Shown piece by piece: positions 8,409 to 20,600 of a stretch of 64,000 nucleotides of DNA; within the stretch, counting starts at the first letter, position 1, and every line of letters begins with the position of its first letter. The position numbers were made by a program, and so were the translations under genes. The notes under the pieces were generated by a model, which was given only the letters and a program-made list of their open reading frames with translations, made no database searches and was not told the DNA's origin. The stretch spans positions 29,186,875-29,250,874 of the forward strand of contig NC_091193.1 in NCBI RefSeq assembly GCF_040958095.1. The letters are read 5' to 3'. Source of the stretch: Procambarus clarkii. Taxonomy: Eukaryota; Arthropoda; Malacostraca; Decapoda; Cambaridae.

Positions 8409-11117
8409 TATGGGTGGTGGAGAGTGTGCCCGGGTGGTGGTGTGTGTGCCCGGGTGGTGGTGTGTGTGCCCGGGTGGTGGTGTGTGTGCCAGGGTGGTGG
8501 AGAGTGTGCCCGGGTGGTGGTGTGTGTGCCCGGGTGGTGGTGTGTGTGCCCGGGTGGTGGTGTGTGTGCCCGGGTGGTGGTGTGTGTGCCCGGGTGGTGG
8601 AGAGTGTGCCCGGGTGGTGGAGAGTGTGCCCGGGTGGTGGAGAGTGTGCCAGGGTGGTGGTGTGTGTGCCCGGGTGGTGGTGTGTGTGCCCGGGTGGTGG
8701 AGAGTGTGCCCGGGTGGTGGAGAGTGTGCCCGGGTGGTGGTGTGTGTGCCCGGGTGGTGGTGTGTGTGCCCGGGTGGTGGTGTGTGTGCCCGGGTGGTGG
8801 TGTGTGTGCCCGGGTGGTGGTGTGTGTGCCCGGGTGGTGGTGTGTGTGCCCGGGTGGTGGTGTGTGTGCCCGGGTGGTGGTGTGTGTGCCCGGGTGGTGG
8901 TGTGTGTGCCCGGGTGGTGGTGTGTGTGCCCGGGTGGTGGTGTGTGTGCCCGGGTGGTGGTGTGTGTGCCCGGGTGGTGGTGTGTGTGCCCGGGTGGTGG
9001 TGTGTGTGCCCGGGTGGTGGTGTGTGTGCCCGGGTGGTGGTGTGTGTGCCCGGGTGGTGGTGTGTGTGCCCGGGTGGTGGTGTGTGTGCCCGGGTGGTGG
9101 TGTGTGTGCCCGGGTGGTGGTGTGTGTGCCCGGGTGGTGGTGTGTGTGCCCGGGTGGTGGTGTGTGTGCCCGGGTGGTGGTGTGTGTGCCCGGGTGGTGG
9201 TGTGTGTGCCCGGGTGGTGGTGTGTGTGCCCGGGTGGTGGTGTGTGTGCCCGGGTGGTGGTGTGTGTGCCCGGGTGGTGGTGTGTGTGCCCGGGTGGTGG
9301 TGTGTGTGCCCGGGTGGTGGTGTGTGTGCCCGGGTGGTGGTGTGTGTGCCCGGGTGGTGGTGTGTGTGCCCGGGTGGTGGTGTGTGTGCCCGGGTGGTGG
9401 TGTGTGTGCCCGGGTGGTGGTGTGTGTGCCCGGGTGGTGGTGTGTGCGCCCGGGTGGTGGTGTGTGCGCCCGGGTGGTGGTGTGTGCGCCCGGGTGGTGG
9501 TGTGTGCGCCCGGGTGGTGGAGAGTGTGCCCGGGTGGTGGAGAGTGTGCCCGGGTGGTGGAGAGTGTGCCCGGGTGGTGGAGAGTGTGCCCGGGTGGTGG
9601 AGAGTGTGCCCGGGTGGTGGTGTGTGCGCCCGGGTGGTGGAGAGTGTGCCCGGGTGGTGGTGTGTGTGCCCGGGTGGTGGTGTGTGTGCCCGGGTGGTGG
9701 AGAGTGTGCCCGGGTGGTGGAGAGTGTGCCCGGGTGGTGGAGAGTGTGCCCGCGTGGTGGAGAGTGTGCCCGGGTGGTGGTGTGTGTGCCCGGGTGGTGG
9801 AGAGTGTGCCCGGGTGGTGGTGTGTGTGCCCGCGTGGTGGAGAGTGTGCCCGGGTGGTGGAGAGTGTGCCCGGGTGGTGGAGAGTGTGCCCGGGTGGTGG
9901 AGTGTGTGCCCGGGTGGTGGTGTGTGTGCCCGGGTGGTGGTGTGTGTGCCCGGGTGGTGGAGAGTGTGCCCGCGTGGTGGTGTGTGTGCCCGGGTGGTGG
10001 TGTGTGTGCCCGGGTGGTGGAGAGTGTGCCCGGGTGGTGGAGAGTGTGCCCGGGTGGTGGTGTGTGTGCCCGGGTGGTGGTGTGTGTGCCCGGGTGGTGG
10101 TGTGTGTGCCCGGGTGGTGGTGTGTGTGCCCGGGTGGTGGAGAGTGCGCCCGCGTGGTGGAGAGTGCGCCCGGGTGGTGGAGAGTGCGCCCGGGTGGTGG
10201 AGAGTGCGCCCGGGTGGTGGAGAGTGCGCCCGGGTGGTGGAGAGTGCGCCCGGGTGGTGGAGAGTGCGCCCGGGTGGTGGAGAGTGCGCCCGGGTGGTGG
10301 AGAGTGCGCCCGGGTGGTGGAGAGTGCGCCCGGGTGGTGGAGAGTGCGCCCGGGTGGTGGAGAGTGCGCCCGGGTGGTGGAGAGTGCGCCCGGGTGGTGG
10401 AGAGTGCGCCCGGGTGGTGGAGAGTGCGCCCGGGTGGTGGAGAGTGCGCCCGGGTGGTGGAGAGTGCGCCCGGGTGGTGGAGAGTGCGCCCGGGTGGTGG
10501 AGAGTGCGCCCGGGTGGTGGAGAGTGCGCCCGGGTGGTGGAGAGTGCGCCCGGGTGGTGGAGAGTGCGCCCGGGTGGTGGAGAGTGCGCCCGGGTGGTGG
10601 AGAGTGCGCCCGGGTGGTGGAGAGTGCGCCCGGGTGGTGGAGAGTGCGCCCGGGTGGTGGAGAGTGCGCCCGGGTGGTGGAGAGTGCGCCCGGGTGGTGG
10701 AGAGTGCGCCCGGGTGGTGGAGAGTGCGCCCGGGTGGTGGAGAGTGCGCCCGGGTGGTGGAGAGTGCGCCCGGGTGGTGGAGAGTGCGCCCGGGTGGTGG
10801 AGAGTGCGCCCGGGTGGTGGAGAGTGCGCCCGGGTGGTGGATGATGTGTGCCCGGGTGGTGGTGTGTGTGCCCGGGTGGTGGAGAGTGTGCCCGGGTGGT
10901 GGTGAGTGTGCCCGGGTGGTGGTGTGTGTGCCCGGGTGGTGGAGAGTGCGCCCGGGTGGTGGAGAGTGCGCCCGGGTGGTGGAGAGTGCGCCCGGGTGGT
11001 GGAGAGTGCGCCCGGGTGGTGGAGAGTGCGCCCGGGTGGTGGAGAGTGCGCCCGGGTGGTGGAGAGTGCGCCCGGGTGGTGGAGAGTGCGCCCGGGTGGT
11101 GGTGTGTGCCCGGGTGG
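8409..11117. repeat. 20-bp GC-rich minisatellite (core CCCGGGTGGTGG)
   Basis: About 135 copies of a strict 20-bp unit. Three subfamilies occur: TGTGTGTGCCCGGGTGGTGG (dominating 8741-9440), AGAGTGTGCC... (scattered), and AGAGTGCGCC... (homogeneous at 10141-10840 and again 10931-11100). A 2-bp slip at 10841-10845 changes phase. The unit has no stop codon in any plus-strand frame, nor in two minus frames. Very long open frames (up to about 1,100 codons) therefore appear by chance and are not genes. The array runs into the assembly gap, so its length is a minimum. Confidence 0.97.
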
Positions 11118-11617
11118 NNNNNNNNNNNNNNNNNNNNNNNNNNNNNNNNNNNNNNNNNNNNNNNNNNNNNNNNNNNNNNNNNNNNNNNNNNNNNNNNNNN
11201 NNNNNNNNNNNNNNNNNNNNNNNNNNNNNNNNNNNNNNNNNNNNNNNNNNNNNNNNNNNNNNNNNNNNNNNNNNNNNNNNNNNNNNNNNNNNNNNNNNNN
11301 NNNNNNNNNNNNNNNNNNNNNNNNNNNNNNNNNNNNNNNNNNNNNNNNNNNNNNNNNNNNNNNNNNNNNNNNNNNNNNNNNNNNNNNNNNNNNNNNNNNN
11401 NNNNNNNNNNNNNNNNNNNNNNNNNNNNNNNNNNNNNNNNNNNNNNNNNNNNNNNNNNNNNNNNNNNNNNNNNNNNNNNNNNNNNNNNNNNNNNNNNNNN
11501 NNNNNNNNNNNNNNNNNNNNNNNNNNNNNNNNNNNNNNNNNNNNNNNNNNNNNNNNNNNNNNNNNNNNNNNNNNNNNNNNNNNNNNNNNNNNNNNNNNNN
11601 NNNNNNNNNNNNNNNNN
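11118..11617. other. Assembly gap, 500 N
   Basis: Exactly 500 N, a common placeholder length. The left side is 20-bp minisatellite and the right side is a different 36-bp satellite. The junction between the two arrays has not been observed and the real distance is unknown. Confidence 0.98.
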
Positions 11618-14600
11618 GCACTTGTCACCATATCCCGTGACTCAAAGTAGCTGGCACTTGACACCAAATCCCCTGACTTTACAGTAGCTGGCACTTGTTA
11701 CTATATCCCCTGACTCACAGTAGCTGGCACTTGACACAATATCCCCTGACTCACAGTAGCTGGCACTTGTTACTATATCCTCTGATTCACAGTATCTGGC
11801 ACTTGTCACCATATCTCCTGACTCACAGTAGCTGGCACTTGACACCATATCCCCTGACTCACAGTAGCTGGCACTTGACACCATATCCCCTGACTCACAG
11901 TAGCTGGAACTTGACACCATATCCCCTGACTCACAGTAGCTTACACTTGTCACCATATCCCCTGACTCACAGTAGCTGGCACTTGACACCATATCCCCTG
12001 ACTCACAGTAGCTGGCACTTGACACCATATCCCCTGACTCATAGTAGCTGGCACTTGACACCATATCCCCTGACTCACAGTAGCTGGCACTTGTCACCAT
12101 ATCCCCTGACTCACAGTAGCTGGCACTTATTACTATATCCCCTGACTCACAGTAGCTGGCACTTGTTACTATATCCCCTGACTCACAGTAGCTGGCACTT
12201 GACACCATATCCCCTGACTCACAGTAGCTGGCACTTGACACCATATTCCCTGACTCATAGTAGCTGGCACTTGACACCATATCCCCTGACTCATAGTAGC
12301 TGGCACTTGTCACAATATCCCTATACTTACAGTAGCTGGCACTTGACACCATATCCCCTGACTCACAGTAGCTGGCACTTGTCACCATATCCCCTGACTC
12401 ACAGTAGCTGGCTCTTGTCACCATATCCCCTGACTCACAGTAGCTGGCACTTGACACCATATCCCCTGACTCACAGTAGTTGGCACTTGTCACCATATCC
12501 CCTGACTCACAGTAGCTGGCACTTGTTACTATATCCCCTGACTCACAGTAGCTGGCACTTGTCACCATATCCCCTGACTCACAGTAGCTGGCACTTGACA
12601 CCATATCCCCTGACTCACAGTAGCTGGCACTTGACACCATATCCCCTGTCTCACAGTAGCTGGCACTTGACACCATATCCCCTGACTCACAGTAGCTGGC
12701 ACTTGACACTATATCCCTTAACTCAAAGTAGCTGGCACTTGTCACCATATCCCGTGACTCAAAGTAGCTGGCACTTGACACCAAATCCCCTGACTTTACA
12801 GTAGCTGGCACTTGTTACTATATCCCCTGACTCACAGTAGCTGGCACTTGACACAATATCCCCTGACTCACAGTAGCTGGCACTTGTTACTATATCCTCT
12901 GATTCACAGTATCTGGCACTTGTCACCATATCTCCTGACTCACAGTAGCTGGCACTTGACACCATATCCCCTGACTCACAGTAGCTGGCACTTGACACCA
13001 TATCCCCTGACTCACAGTAGCTGGTACTTGACACCATATCCCCTGACTCACAGTAGCTGGCACTTGACACCATATCCCCTGACTCACAGTAGCTGGCACT
13101 TGACACCATATTCCCTGACTCATAGTAGCTGGCACTTGACACCATATCCCCTGACTCATAGTAGCTGGCACTTGTCACCATATCCCTTGACTCACAGTAG
13201 CTGGCACTTGACACCATATCCCCTGACTCACAGTAGCTGGCACTTGTCACCATATCCCCTGACTCACAGTAGCTGGCTCTTGTCACCATATCCCCTGACT
13301 CACAGTAGCTGGCACTTGACACCATATCCCCTGACTCACAGTAGTTGGCACTTGTCACCATATCCCCTGACTCACAGTAGCTGGCACTTGTTACTATATC
13401 CCCTGACTCACAGTAGCTGGCACTTGTCACCATATCCCCTGACTCACAGTAGCTGGCACTTGACACCATATCCCCTGACTCACAGTAGCTGGCACTTGAC
13501 ACCATATCCCCTGTCTCACAGTAGCTGGCACTTGACACCATATCCCCTGACTCACAGTAGCTGGCACTTGACACTATATCCCTTAACTCAAAGTAGCTGG
13601 CACTTGTCACCATATCCCGTGACTCAAAGTAGCTGGCACTTGACACCAAATCCCCTGACTTTACAGTAGCTGGCACTTGTTACTATATCCCCTGACTCAC
13701 AGTAGCTGGCACTTGACACAATATCCCCTGACTCACAGTAGCTGGCACTTGTTACTATATCCTCTGATTCACAGTATCTGGCACTTGTCACCATATCTCC
13801 TGACTCACAGTAGCTGGCACTTGACACCATATCCCCTGACTCACAGTAGCTGGCACTTGACACCATATCCCCTGACTCACAGTAGCTGGTACTTGACACC
13901 ATATCCCCTGACTCACAGTAGCTGGCACTTGTCACCATATCCCCTGACTCACAGTAGCTGGCACTTGACACCAAATCCCCTGACTCACAGTAGCTGGCAC
14001 TTGTTACTATATCCCCTGACTCACAGTAGCTAGCATTTGTCACCATATCCCCTGACTCACAGTAGCTGGCACTTGTTACTAAATCCCCTGACTCACAGTA
14101 GCTGGCACTTGTACACCATATCCCCTGACTCACAATAGCTGGCACTTGACACCATATCCCCTGACTCACAGTAGCTGGCACTTGACACCATATCCCCTGA
14201 CTCGCAGTAGCTGGCACTTGACACCATATCCCCTGACTCACAGTAGCTGGCACTTGTCACCATATCCCCTGACTCACAGTAGCTGGCACTTGTCACCATA
14301 TCCCCTGACTCACAGTAGCTGGCACTTGACACCATATCCCTTGACTCACAGTAGTTGGCACTTGTCACCATATCCCCTGACTCACAATAGCTGGCACTTG
14401 TTACTATATCCCCTGACTCACAGTAGCTGGCACTTGTCACCATATCCCCTGACTCACAGTAGCTGGCACTTGACACCATATCCCCTGACTCACAGTAGCT
14501 GGCACTTGACACCATATCCCCTGACTCACAGTAGCTGGCACTTGACACCATATCCCCTGACTCACAGTAGCTGGCACTTGACACTATATCCCTTAACTCA

Positions 14601-17600
14601 AAGTAGCTGGCACTTGTCACCATATCCCGTGACTCAAAGTAGCTGGCACTTGACACCAAATCCCCTGACTTTACAGTAGCTGGCACTTGTTACTATATCC
14701 CCTGACTCACAGTAGCTGGCACTTGACACCATATCCCCTGACTCACAGTAGCTGGCACTTGTTACTATATCCTCTGATTCACAGTATCTGGCACTTGTCA
14801 CCATATCTCCTGACTCACAGTAGCTGGCACTTGACACCATATCCCCTGACTCACAGTAGCTGGCACTTGACACCATATCCCCTGACTCACAGTAGCTGGT
14901 ACTTGACACCATATCCCCTGACTCACAGTAGCTTACACTTGTCACCATATCCCCTGACTCACAGTAGCTGGCACTTGACACCATATCCCCTGACTCACAG
15001 TAGCTGGCACTTGACACCATATCCCCTGACTCATAGTAGCTGGCACTTGTCACCATATCCCCTGACTCACAGTAGCTGGCACTTATTACTATATCCCCTG
15101 ACTCACAGTAGCTGGCACTTGTTACTATATCCCCTGACTCACAGTAGCTGGCACTTGTCACCATATCCCCTGACTCATAGTAGCTGGTACTTGACGCCAT
15201 ATCCCCTGACTCACAGTAGCTGGCACTTGACACCATATCCCCTGACTCACAGTAGCTGGCACTTGACACCATATTCCCTGACTCATAGTAGCTGGCACTT
15301 GACACCATATCCCCTGACTCATAGTAGCTGGCACTTGTCACCATATCCCTTGACTCACAGTAGCTGGCACTTGACACCATATCCCCTGACTCACAGTAGC
15401 TAGCACTTGACACCATATCCCCAGACTCATAGTAGCTGGCACTTGTCACCATATCCCCTGCCTCACAGTAGCTGGCACTTGACACCATATCCCCTGACGC
15501 ACAGTAGCTGGCACTTGTCACCATATCCCCTGACTCACAGTAGCTGGCTCTTGTCACCATATCCCCTGACTCACAGTAGCTGGCACTTGACACCATATCC
15601 CCTGACTCACAGTAGTTGGCACTTGTCACCATATCCCCTGACTCACAGTAGCTGGCACTTGTTACTATATCCCCTGACTCACAGTAGCTGGCACTTGTCA
15701 CCATATCCCCTGACTCACAGTAGCTGGCACTTGACACCATATCCCCTGACTCACAGTAGCTGGCACTTGACACCATATCCCCTGTCTCACAGTAGCTGGC
15801 ACTTGACACCATATCCCCTGACTCACAGTAGCTGGCACTTGACACTATATCCCTTAACTCAAAGTAGCTGGCACTTGTCACCATATCCCGTGACTCAAAG
15901 TAGCTGGCACTTGACACCAAATCCCCTGACTTTACAGTAGTTGGCACTTGTTACTATATCCCTGACTCACAGTAGCTGGCACTTGACACAATATCCCCTG
16001 ACTCACAGTAGCTGGCACTTGTTACTATATCCTCTGATTCACAGTATCTGGCACTTGTCACCATATCTCCTGACTCACAGTAGCTGACACTTGACACCAT
16101 ATCCCCTGACTCACAGTAGCTGGCACTTGACACCATATCCCCTGACTCACAGTAGCTGGTACTTGACACCATATCCCCTGACTCACAGTAGCTGGCACTT
16201 GTCACCATATCCCCTGACTCACAGTAGCTGGCACTTGACACCAAATCCCCTGACTCACAGTAGCTGGCACTTGTTACTATATCCCCTGACTCACAGTAGC
16301 TAGCATTTGTCACCATATCCCCTGACTCACAGTAGCTGGCACTTGTTACTATATCCCCTGACTCACAGTAGCAGGCACTTGTACACCATATCCCCTGACT
16401 CACAATAGCTGGCACTTGACACCATATCCCCTGACTCATAGTAGCTGGCACTTGACACCATATCCCCTGACTCACAGTAGCTGGCACTTGACACCATATC
16501 CCCTGACTCACAGTAGCTGGCACTTGTCACCATATCCCCTGACTCACAGTAGCTGGCACTTGACACCATATCCCTTGACTCACAGTAGCTGGGACTTGTC
16601 ACCATATCCCCTGACTCACAGTAACTGGCACTTGTCACCATATCCCCTGACTCACAGTAGCTGGCACTTGTCACCATATCCCCTGACTCACAGTAGCTGG
16701 CACTTGACACCATATCCCCTGACTCACAGTAGCTGGGACTTGTCACCATATCCCCTGACTCACAGTAGCTGGCACTTGACACCATATCCCCTGACTCGCA
16801 GTAGCTGGCACTTGACACCATATCCCCTGACTCACAGTAGCTGGCACTTGTCACCATATCCCCTGACTCACAGTAGCTGGCACTTGACACCATATCCCCT
16901 GACTCACAGTAGCTGGGACTTGTCACCATATCCCCTGACTCACAGTAGCTGGCACTTGACACCATATCCCCTGACTCGCAGTAGCTGGCACTTGACACCA
17001 TATCCCCTGACTCACAGTAGCTGGCACTTGTTACTATATCCCCTGACTCACAGTAGCTGGCACTTGTCACCATATCCCCTGACTCACAGTAGCTGGCACT
17101 TGACACCATATCCCCTGACTCACAGTAGCTGGCACTTGACACCATATCCCCTGACTCACAGTAGCTGGCACTTGTCACCATATCCCCTGACTCACAGTAG
17201 CTGGCACTTGACACTATATCCCTTAACTCACAGTAGCTGGCACTTGTCACCATATCCCGTGACTCAAAGTAGCTGGCACTTGACACCAAATCCCCTGACT
17301 TTACAGTAGCTGGCACTTGACACCAAATCCCCTGACTTTACAGTTGCTGGCACTTGTTACTATATCCCCTGACTCACAGTAGCTGGAACTTGACACCATA
17401 TCCCCTGACTCACAGTAGCTGGCACTTGTCACCATATCCCCTGACTCACAGTAGCTGGCACTTGACACCATATCCCCTGACTCACAGTAGCTGGCACTTG
17501 ACACCAAATCCCCTGACTCACAGTAGCTGGCACTTGTTACTATATCCCCTGACTCACAGTAGCTAGCATTTGTCACCATATCCCCTGACTCACAGTAGCT

Positions 17601-20600
17601 GGCACTTGTTACTAAATCCCCTGACTCACAGTAGCTGGCACTTGTACACCATATCCCCTGACTCACAATAGCTGGCACTTGACACCATATCCCCTGACTC
17701 ATAGTAGCTGGCACTTGACACCATATCCCCTGACTCACAGTAGCTGGCACTTGACACCATATCCCCTGACTCACAGTAGCTGGCACTTGTCACCATATCC
17801 CCTGACTCACAGTAGCTGGCACTTGACACCATATCCCCTGACTCACAGTAGCTGGGACTTGTCACCATATCCCCTGACTCACAGTAACTGGCACTTGTCA
17901 CCATATCCCCTGACTCACAGTAGCTGGCACTTGTCACCATATCCCCTGACTCACAGTAGCTGGCACTTGACACCATATCCCCTGACTCACAGTAGCTGGC
18001 ACTTGTCACCATATCCCCTGACTCACAGTAGCTGGCACTTGACACCATATCCCCTGACTCACAGTAGCTGGGACTTGCCCCACCATATCCCCTGACTCAC
18101 AGTAGCTGGCACTTGACACCATATCCCCTGACTCGCAGTAGCTGGCACTTGACACCATATCCCCTGACTCACAGTAGCTGGCACTTATTACTATATCCCC
18201 TGACTCACAGTAGCTGGCACTTGTCACCATATCCCCTGACTCAAAGTAGCTGGCACTTGACACCATATCCCCTGACTCACAGTAGCTGGCACTTGACACC
18301 ATATCCCCTGACTCACAGTAGCTGGCACTTGACACCATATCCCCTGACTCACAGTAGCTGGCACTTGACACTATATCCCTTAACTCACAGTAGCTGGCAC
18401 TTGTCACCATATCCCGTGACTCAAAGTAGCTGGCACTTGACACCAAATCCCCTGACTTTACAGTAGCTGGCACTTGACACCAAATCCCCTGACTTTACAG
18501 TTGCTGGCACTTGTTACTATATCCCCTGACTCACAGTAGCTGGAACTTGACACCATATCCCCTGACTCACAGTAGCTGGCACTTGTCACCATATCCCCTG
18601 ACTCACAGTAGCTGGCACTTGACACCATATCCCCTGACTCACAGTAGCTGGCACTTGACACCAAATCCCCTGACTCACAGTAGCTGGCACTTGTTACTAT
18701 ATCCCCTGACTCACAGTAGCTAGCATTTGTCACCATATCCCCTGACTCACAGTAGCTGGCACTTGTTACTAAATCCCCTGACTCACAGTAGCTGGCACTT
18801 GTACACCATATCCCCTGACTCACAATAGCTGGCACTTGACACCATATCCCCTGACTCACAGTAGCTGGCACTTGACACCATATCCCCTGACTCGCAGTAG
18901 CTGGCACTTGACACCATATCCCCTGACTCACAGTAGCTGGCACTTGTCACCATATCCCCTGACTCACAGTAGCTGGCACTTGTCACCATATCCCCTGACT
19001 CACAGTAGCTGGCACTTGACACCATATCCCCTGACTCACAGTAGTTGGCACTTGTCACCATATCCCCTGACTCACAGTAGCTGGCACTTGTTACTATATC
19101 CCCTGACTCACAGTAGCTGGCACTTGTCACCATATCCCCTGACTCACAGTAGCTGGCACTTGACACCATATCCCCTGACTCACAGTAGCTGGCACTTGAC
19201 ACCATATCCCCTGACTCACAGTAGCTGGCACTTGACACCATATCCCCTGACTCACAGTAGCTGGCACTTGACACTATATCCCTTAACTCAAAGTAGCTGG
19301 CACTTGTCACCATATCCCGTGACTCAAAGTAGCTGGCACTTGACACCAAATCCCCTGACTTTACAGTAGCTGGCACTTGTTACTATATCCCCTGACTCAC
19401 AGTAGCTGGCACTTGACACCATATCCCCTGACTCACAGTAGCTGGCACTTGTTACTATATCCTCTGATTCACAGTATCTGGCACTTGTCACCATATCTCC
19501 TGACTCACAGAAGCTGGCACTTGACACCATATCCCCTGACTCACAGTAGCTGGCACTTGACACCATATCCCCTGACTCACAGTAGCTGGTACTTGACACC
19601 ATATCCCCTGACTCACAGTAGCTGGCACTTGTCACCATATCCCCTGACTCACAGTAGCTGGCACTTGACACTATATCCCTTAACTCAAAGTAGCTGGCAT
19701 TTGTCACCATATCCCGTGACTCAAAGTAGCTGGCACTTGACACCAAATCCCCTGACTTTACAGTAGCTGGCACTTGTTACTATATCCCCTGACTCACAGT
19801 AGCTGGCACTTGACACCATATCCCCTGACTCACAGTAGCTGGCACTTGTTACTATATCCTCTGATTCACAGTATCTGGCACTTGTCACCATATCTCCTGA
19901 CTCACAGTAGCTGGCACTTGACACCATATCCCCTGACTCACAGTAGCTGGCACTTGACACCATATCCCCTGACTCACAGTAGCTGGTACTTGACACCATA
20001 TCCCCTGACTCACAGTAGCTGGCACTTGTCACCATATCCCCTGACTCACAGTAGCTGGCACTTGACACCAAATCCCCTGACTCACAGTAGCTGGCACTTG
20101 TTACTATATCCCCTGACTCACAGTAGCTGGCACTTGACACCATATCCCCTGACTCACAGTAGCTGGCACTTGTTACTATATCCTCTGATTCACAGTATCT
20201 GGCACTTGTCACCATATCTCCTGACTCACAGTAGCTGGCACTTGACACCATATCCCCTGACTCACAGTAGCTGGCACTTGACACCATATCCCCTGACTCA
20301 CAGTAGCTGGTACTTGACACCATATCCCCTGACTCACAGTAGCTGGCACTTGTCACCATATCCCCTGACTCACAGTAGCTGGCACTTGTCACCATATCCC
20401 CTGACTCACAGTAGCTGGCACTTGACACCATATCCCCTGACTCACAGTAGCTGGCACTTGTCACCATATCCCCTGACTCACAGTAGCTGGCACTTGTTAC
20501 TATATCCCCTGACTCACAGTAGCTGGCACTTGTCACCATATCTCCTGACTCACAGTAGCTGGCACTTGTTACTATATCCCCTGACTCACAGTAGCTGGCA

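Noticed and set aside
8322..11694. Several 800-1,100-codon open frames on both strands
   Set aside because: They are translations of a 20-bp repeat without stops, open in all three plus frames at once, and partly run through the N gap. No codon structure or domain.
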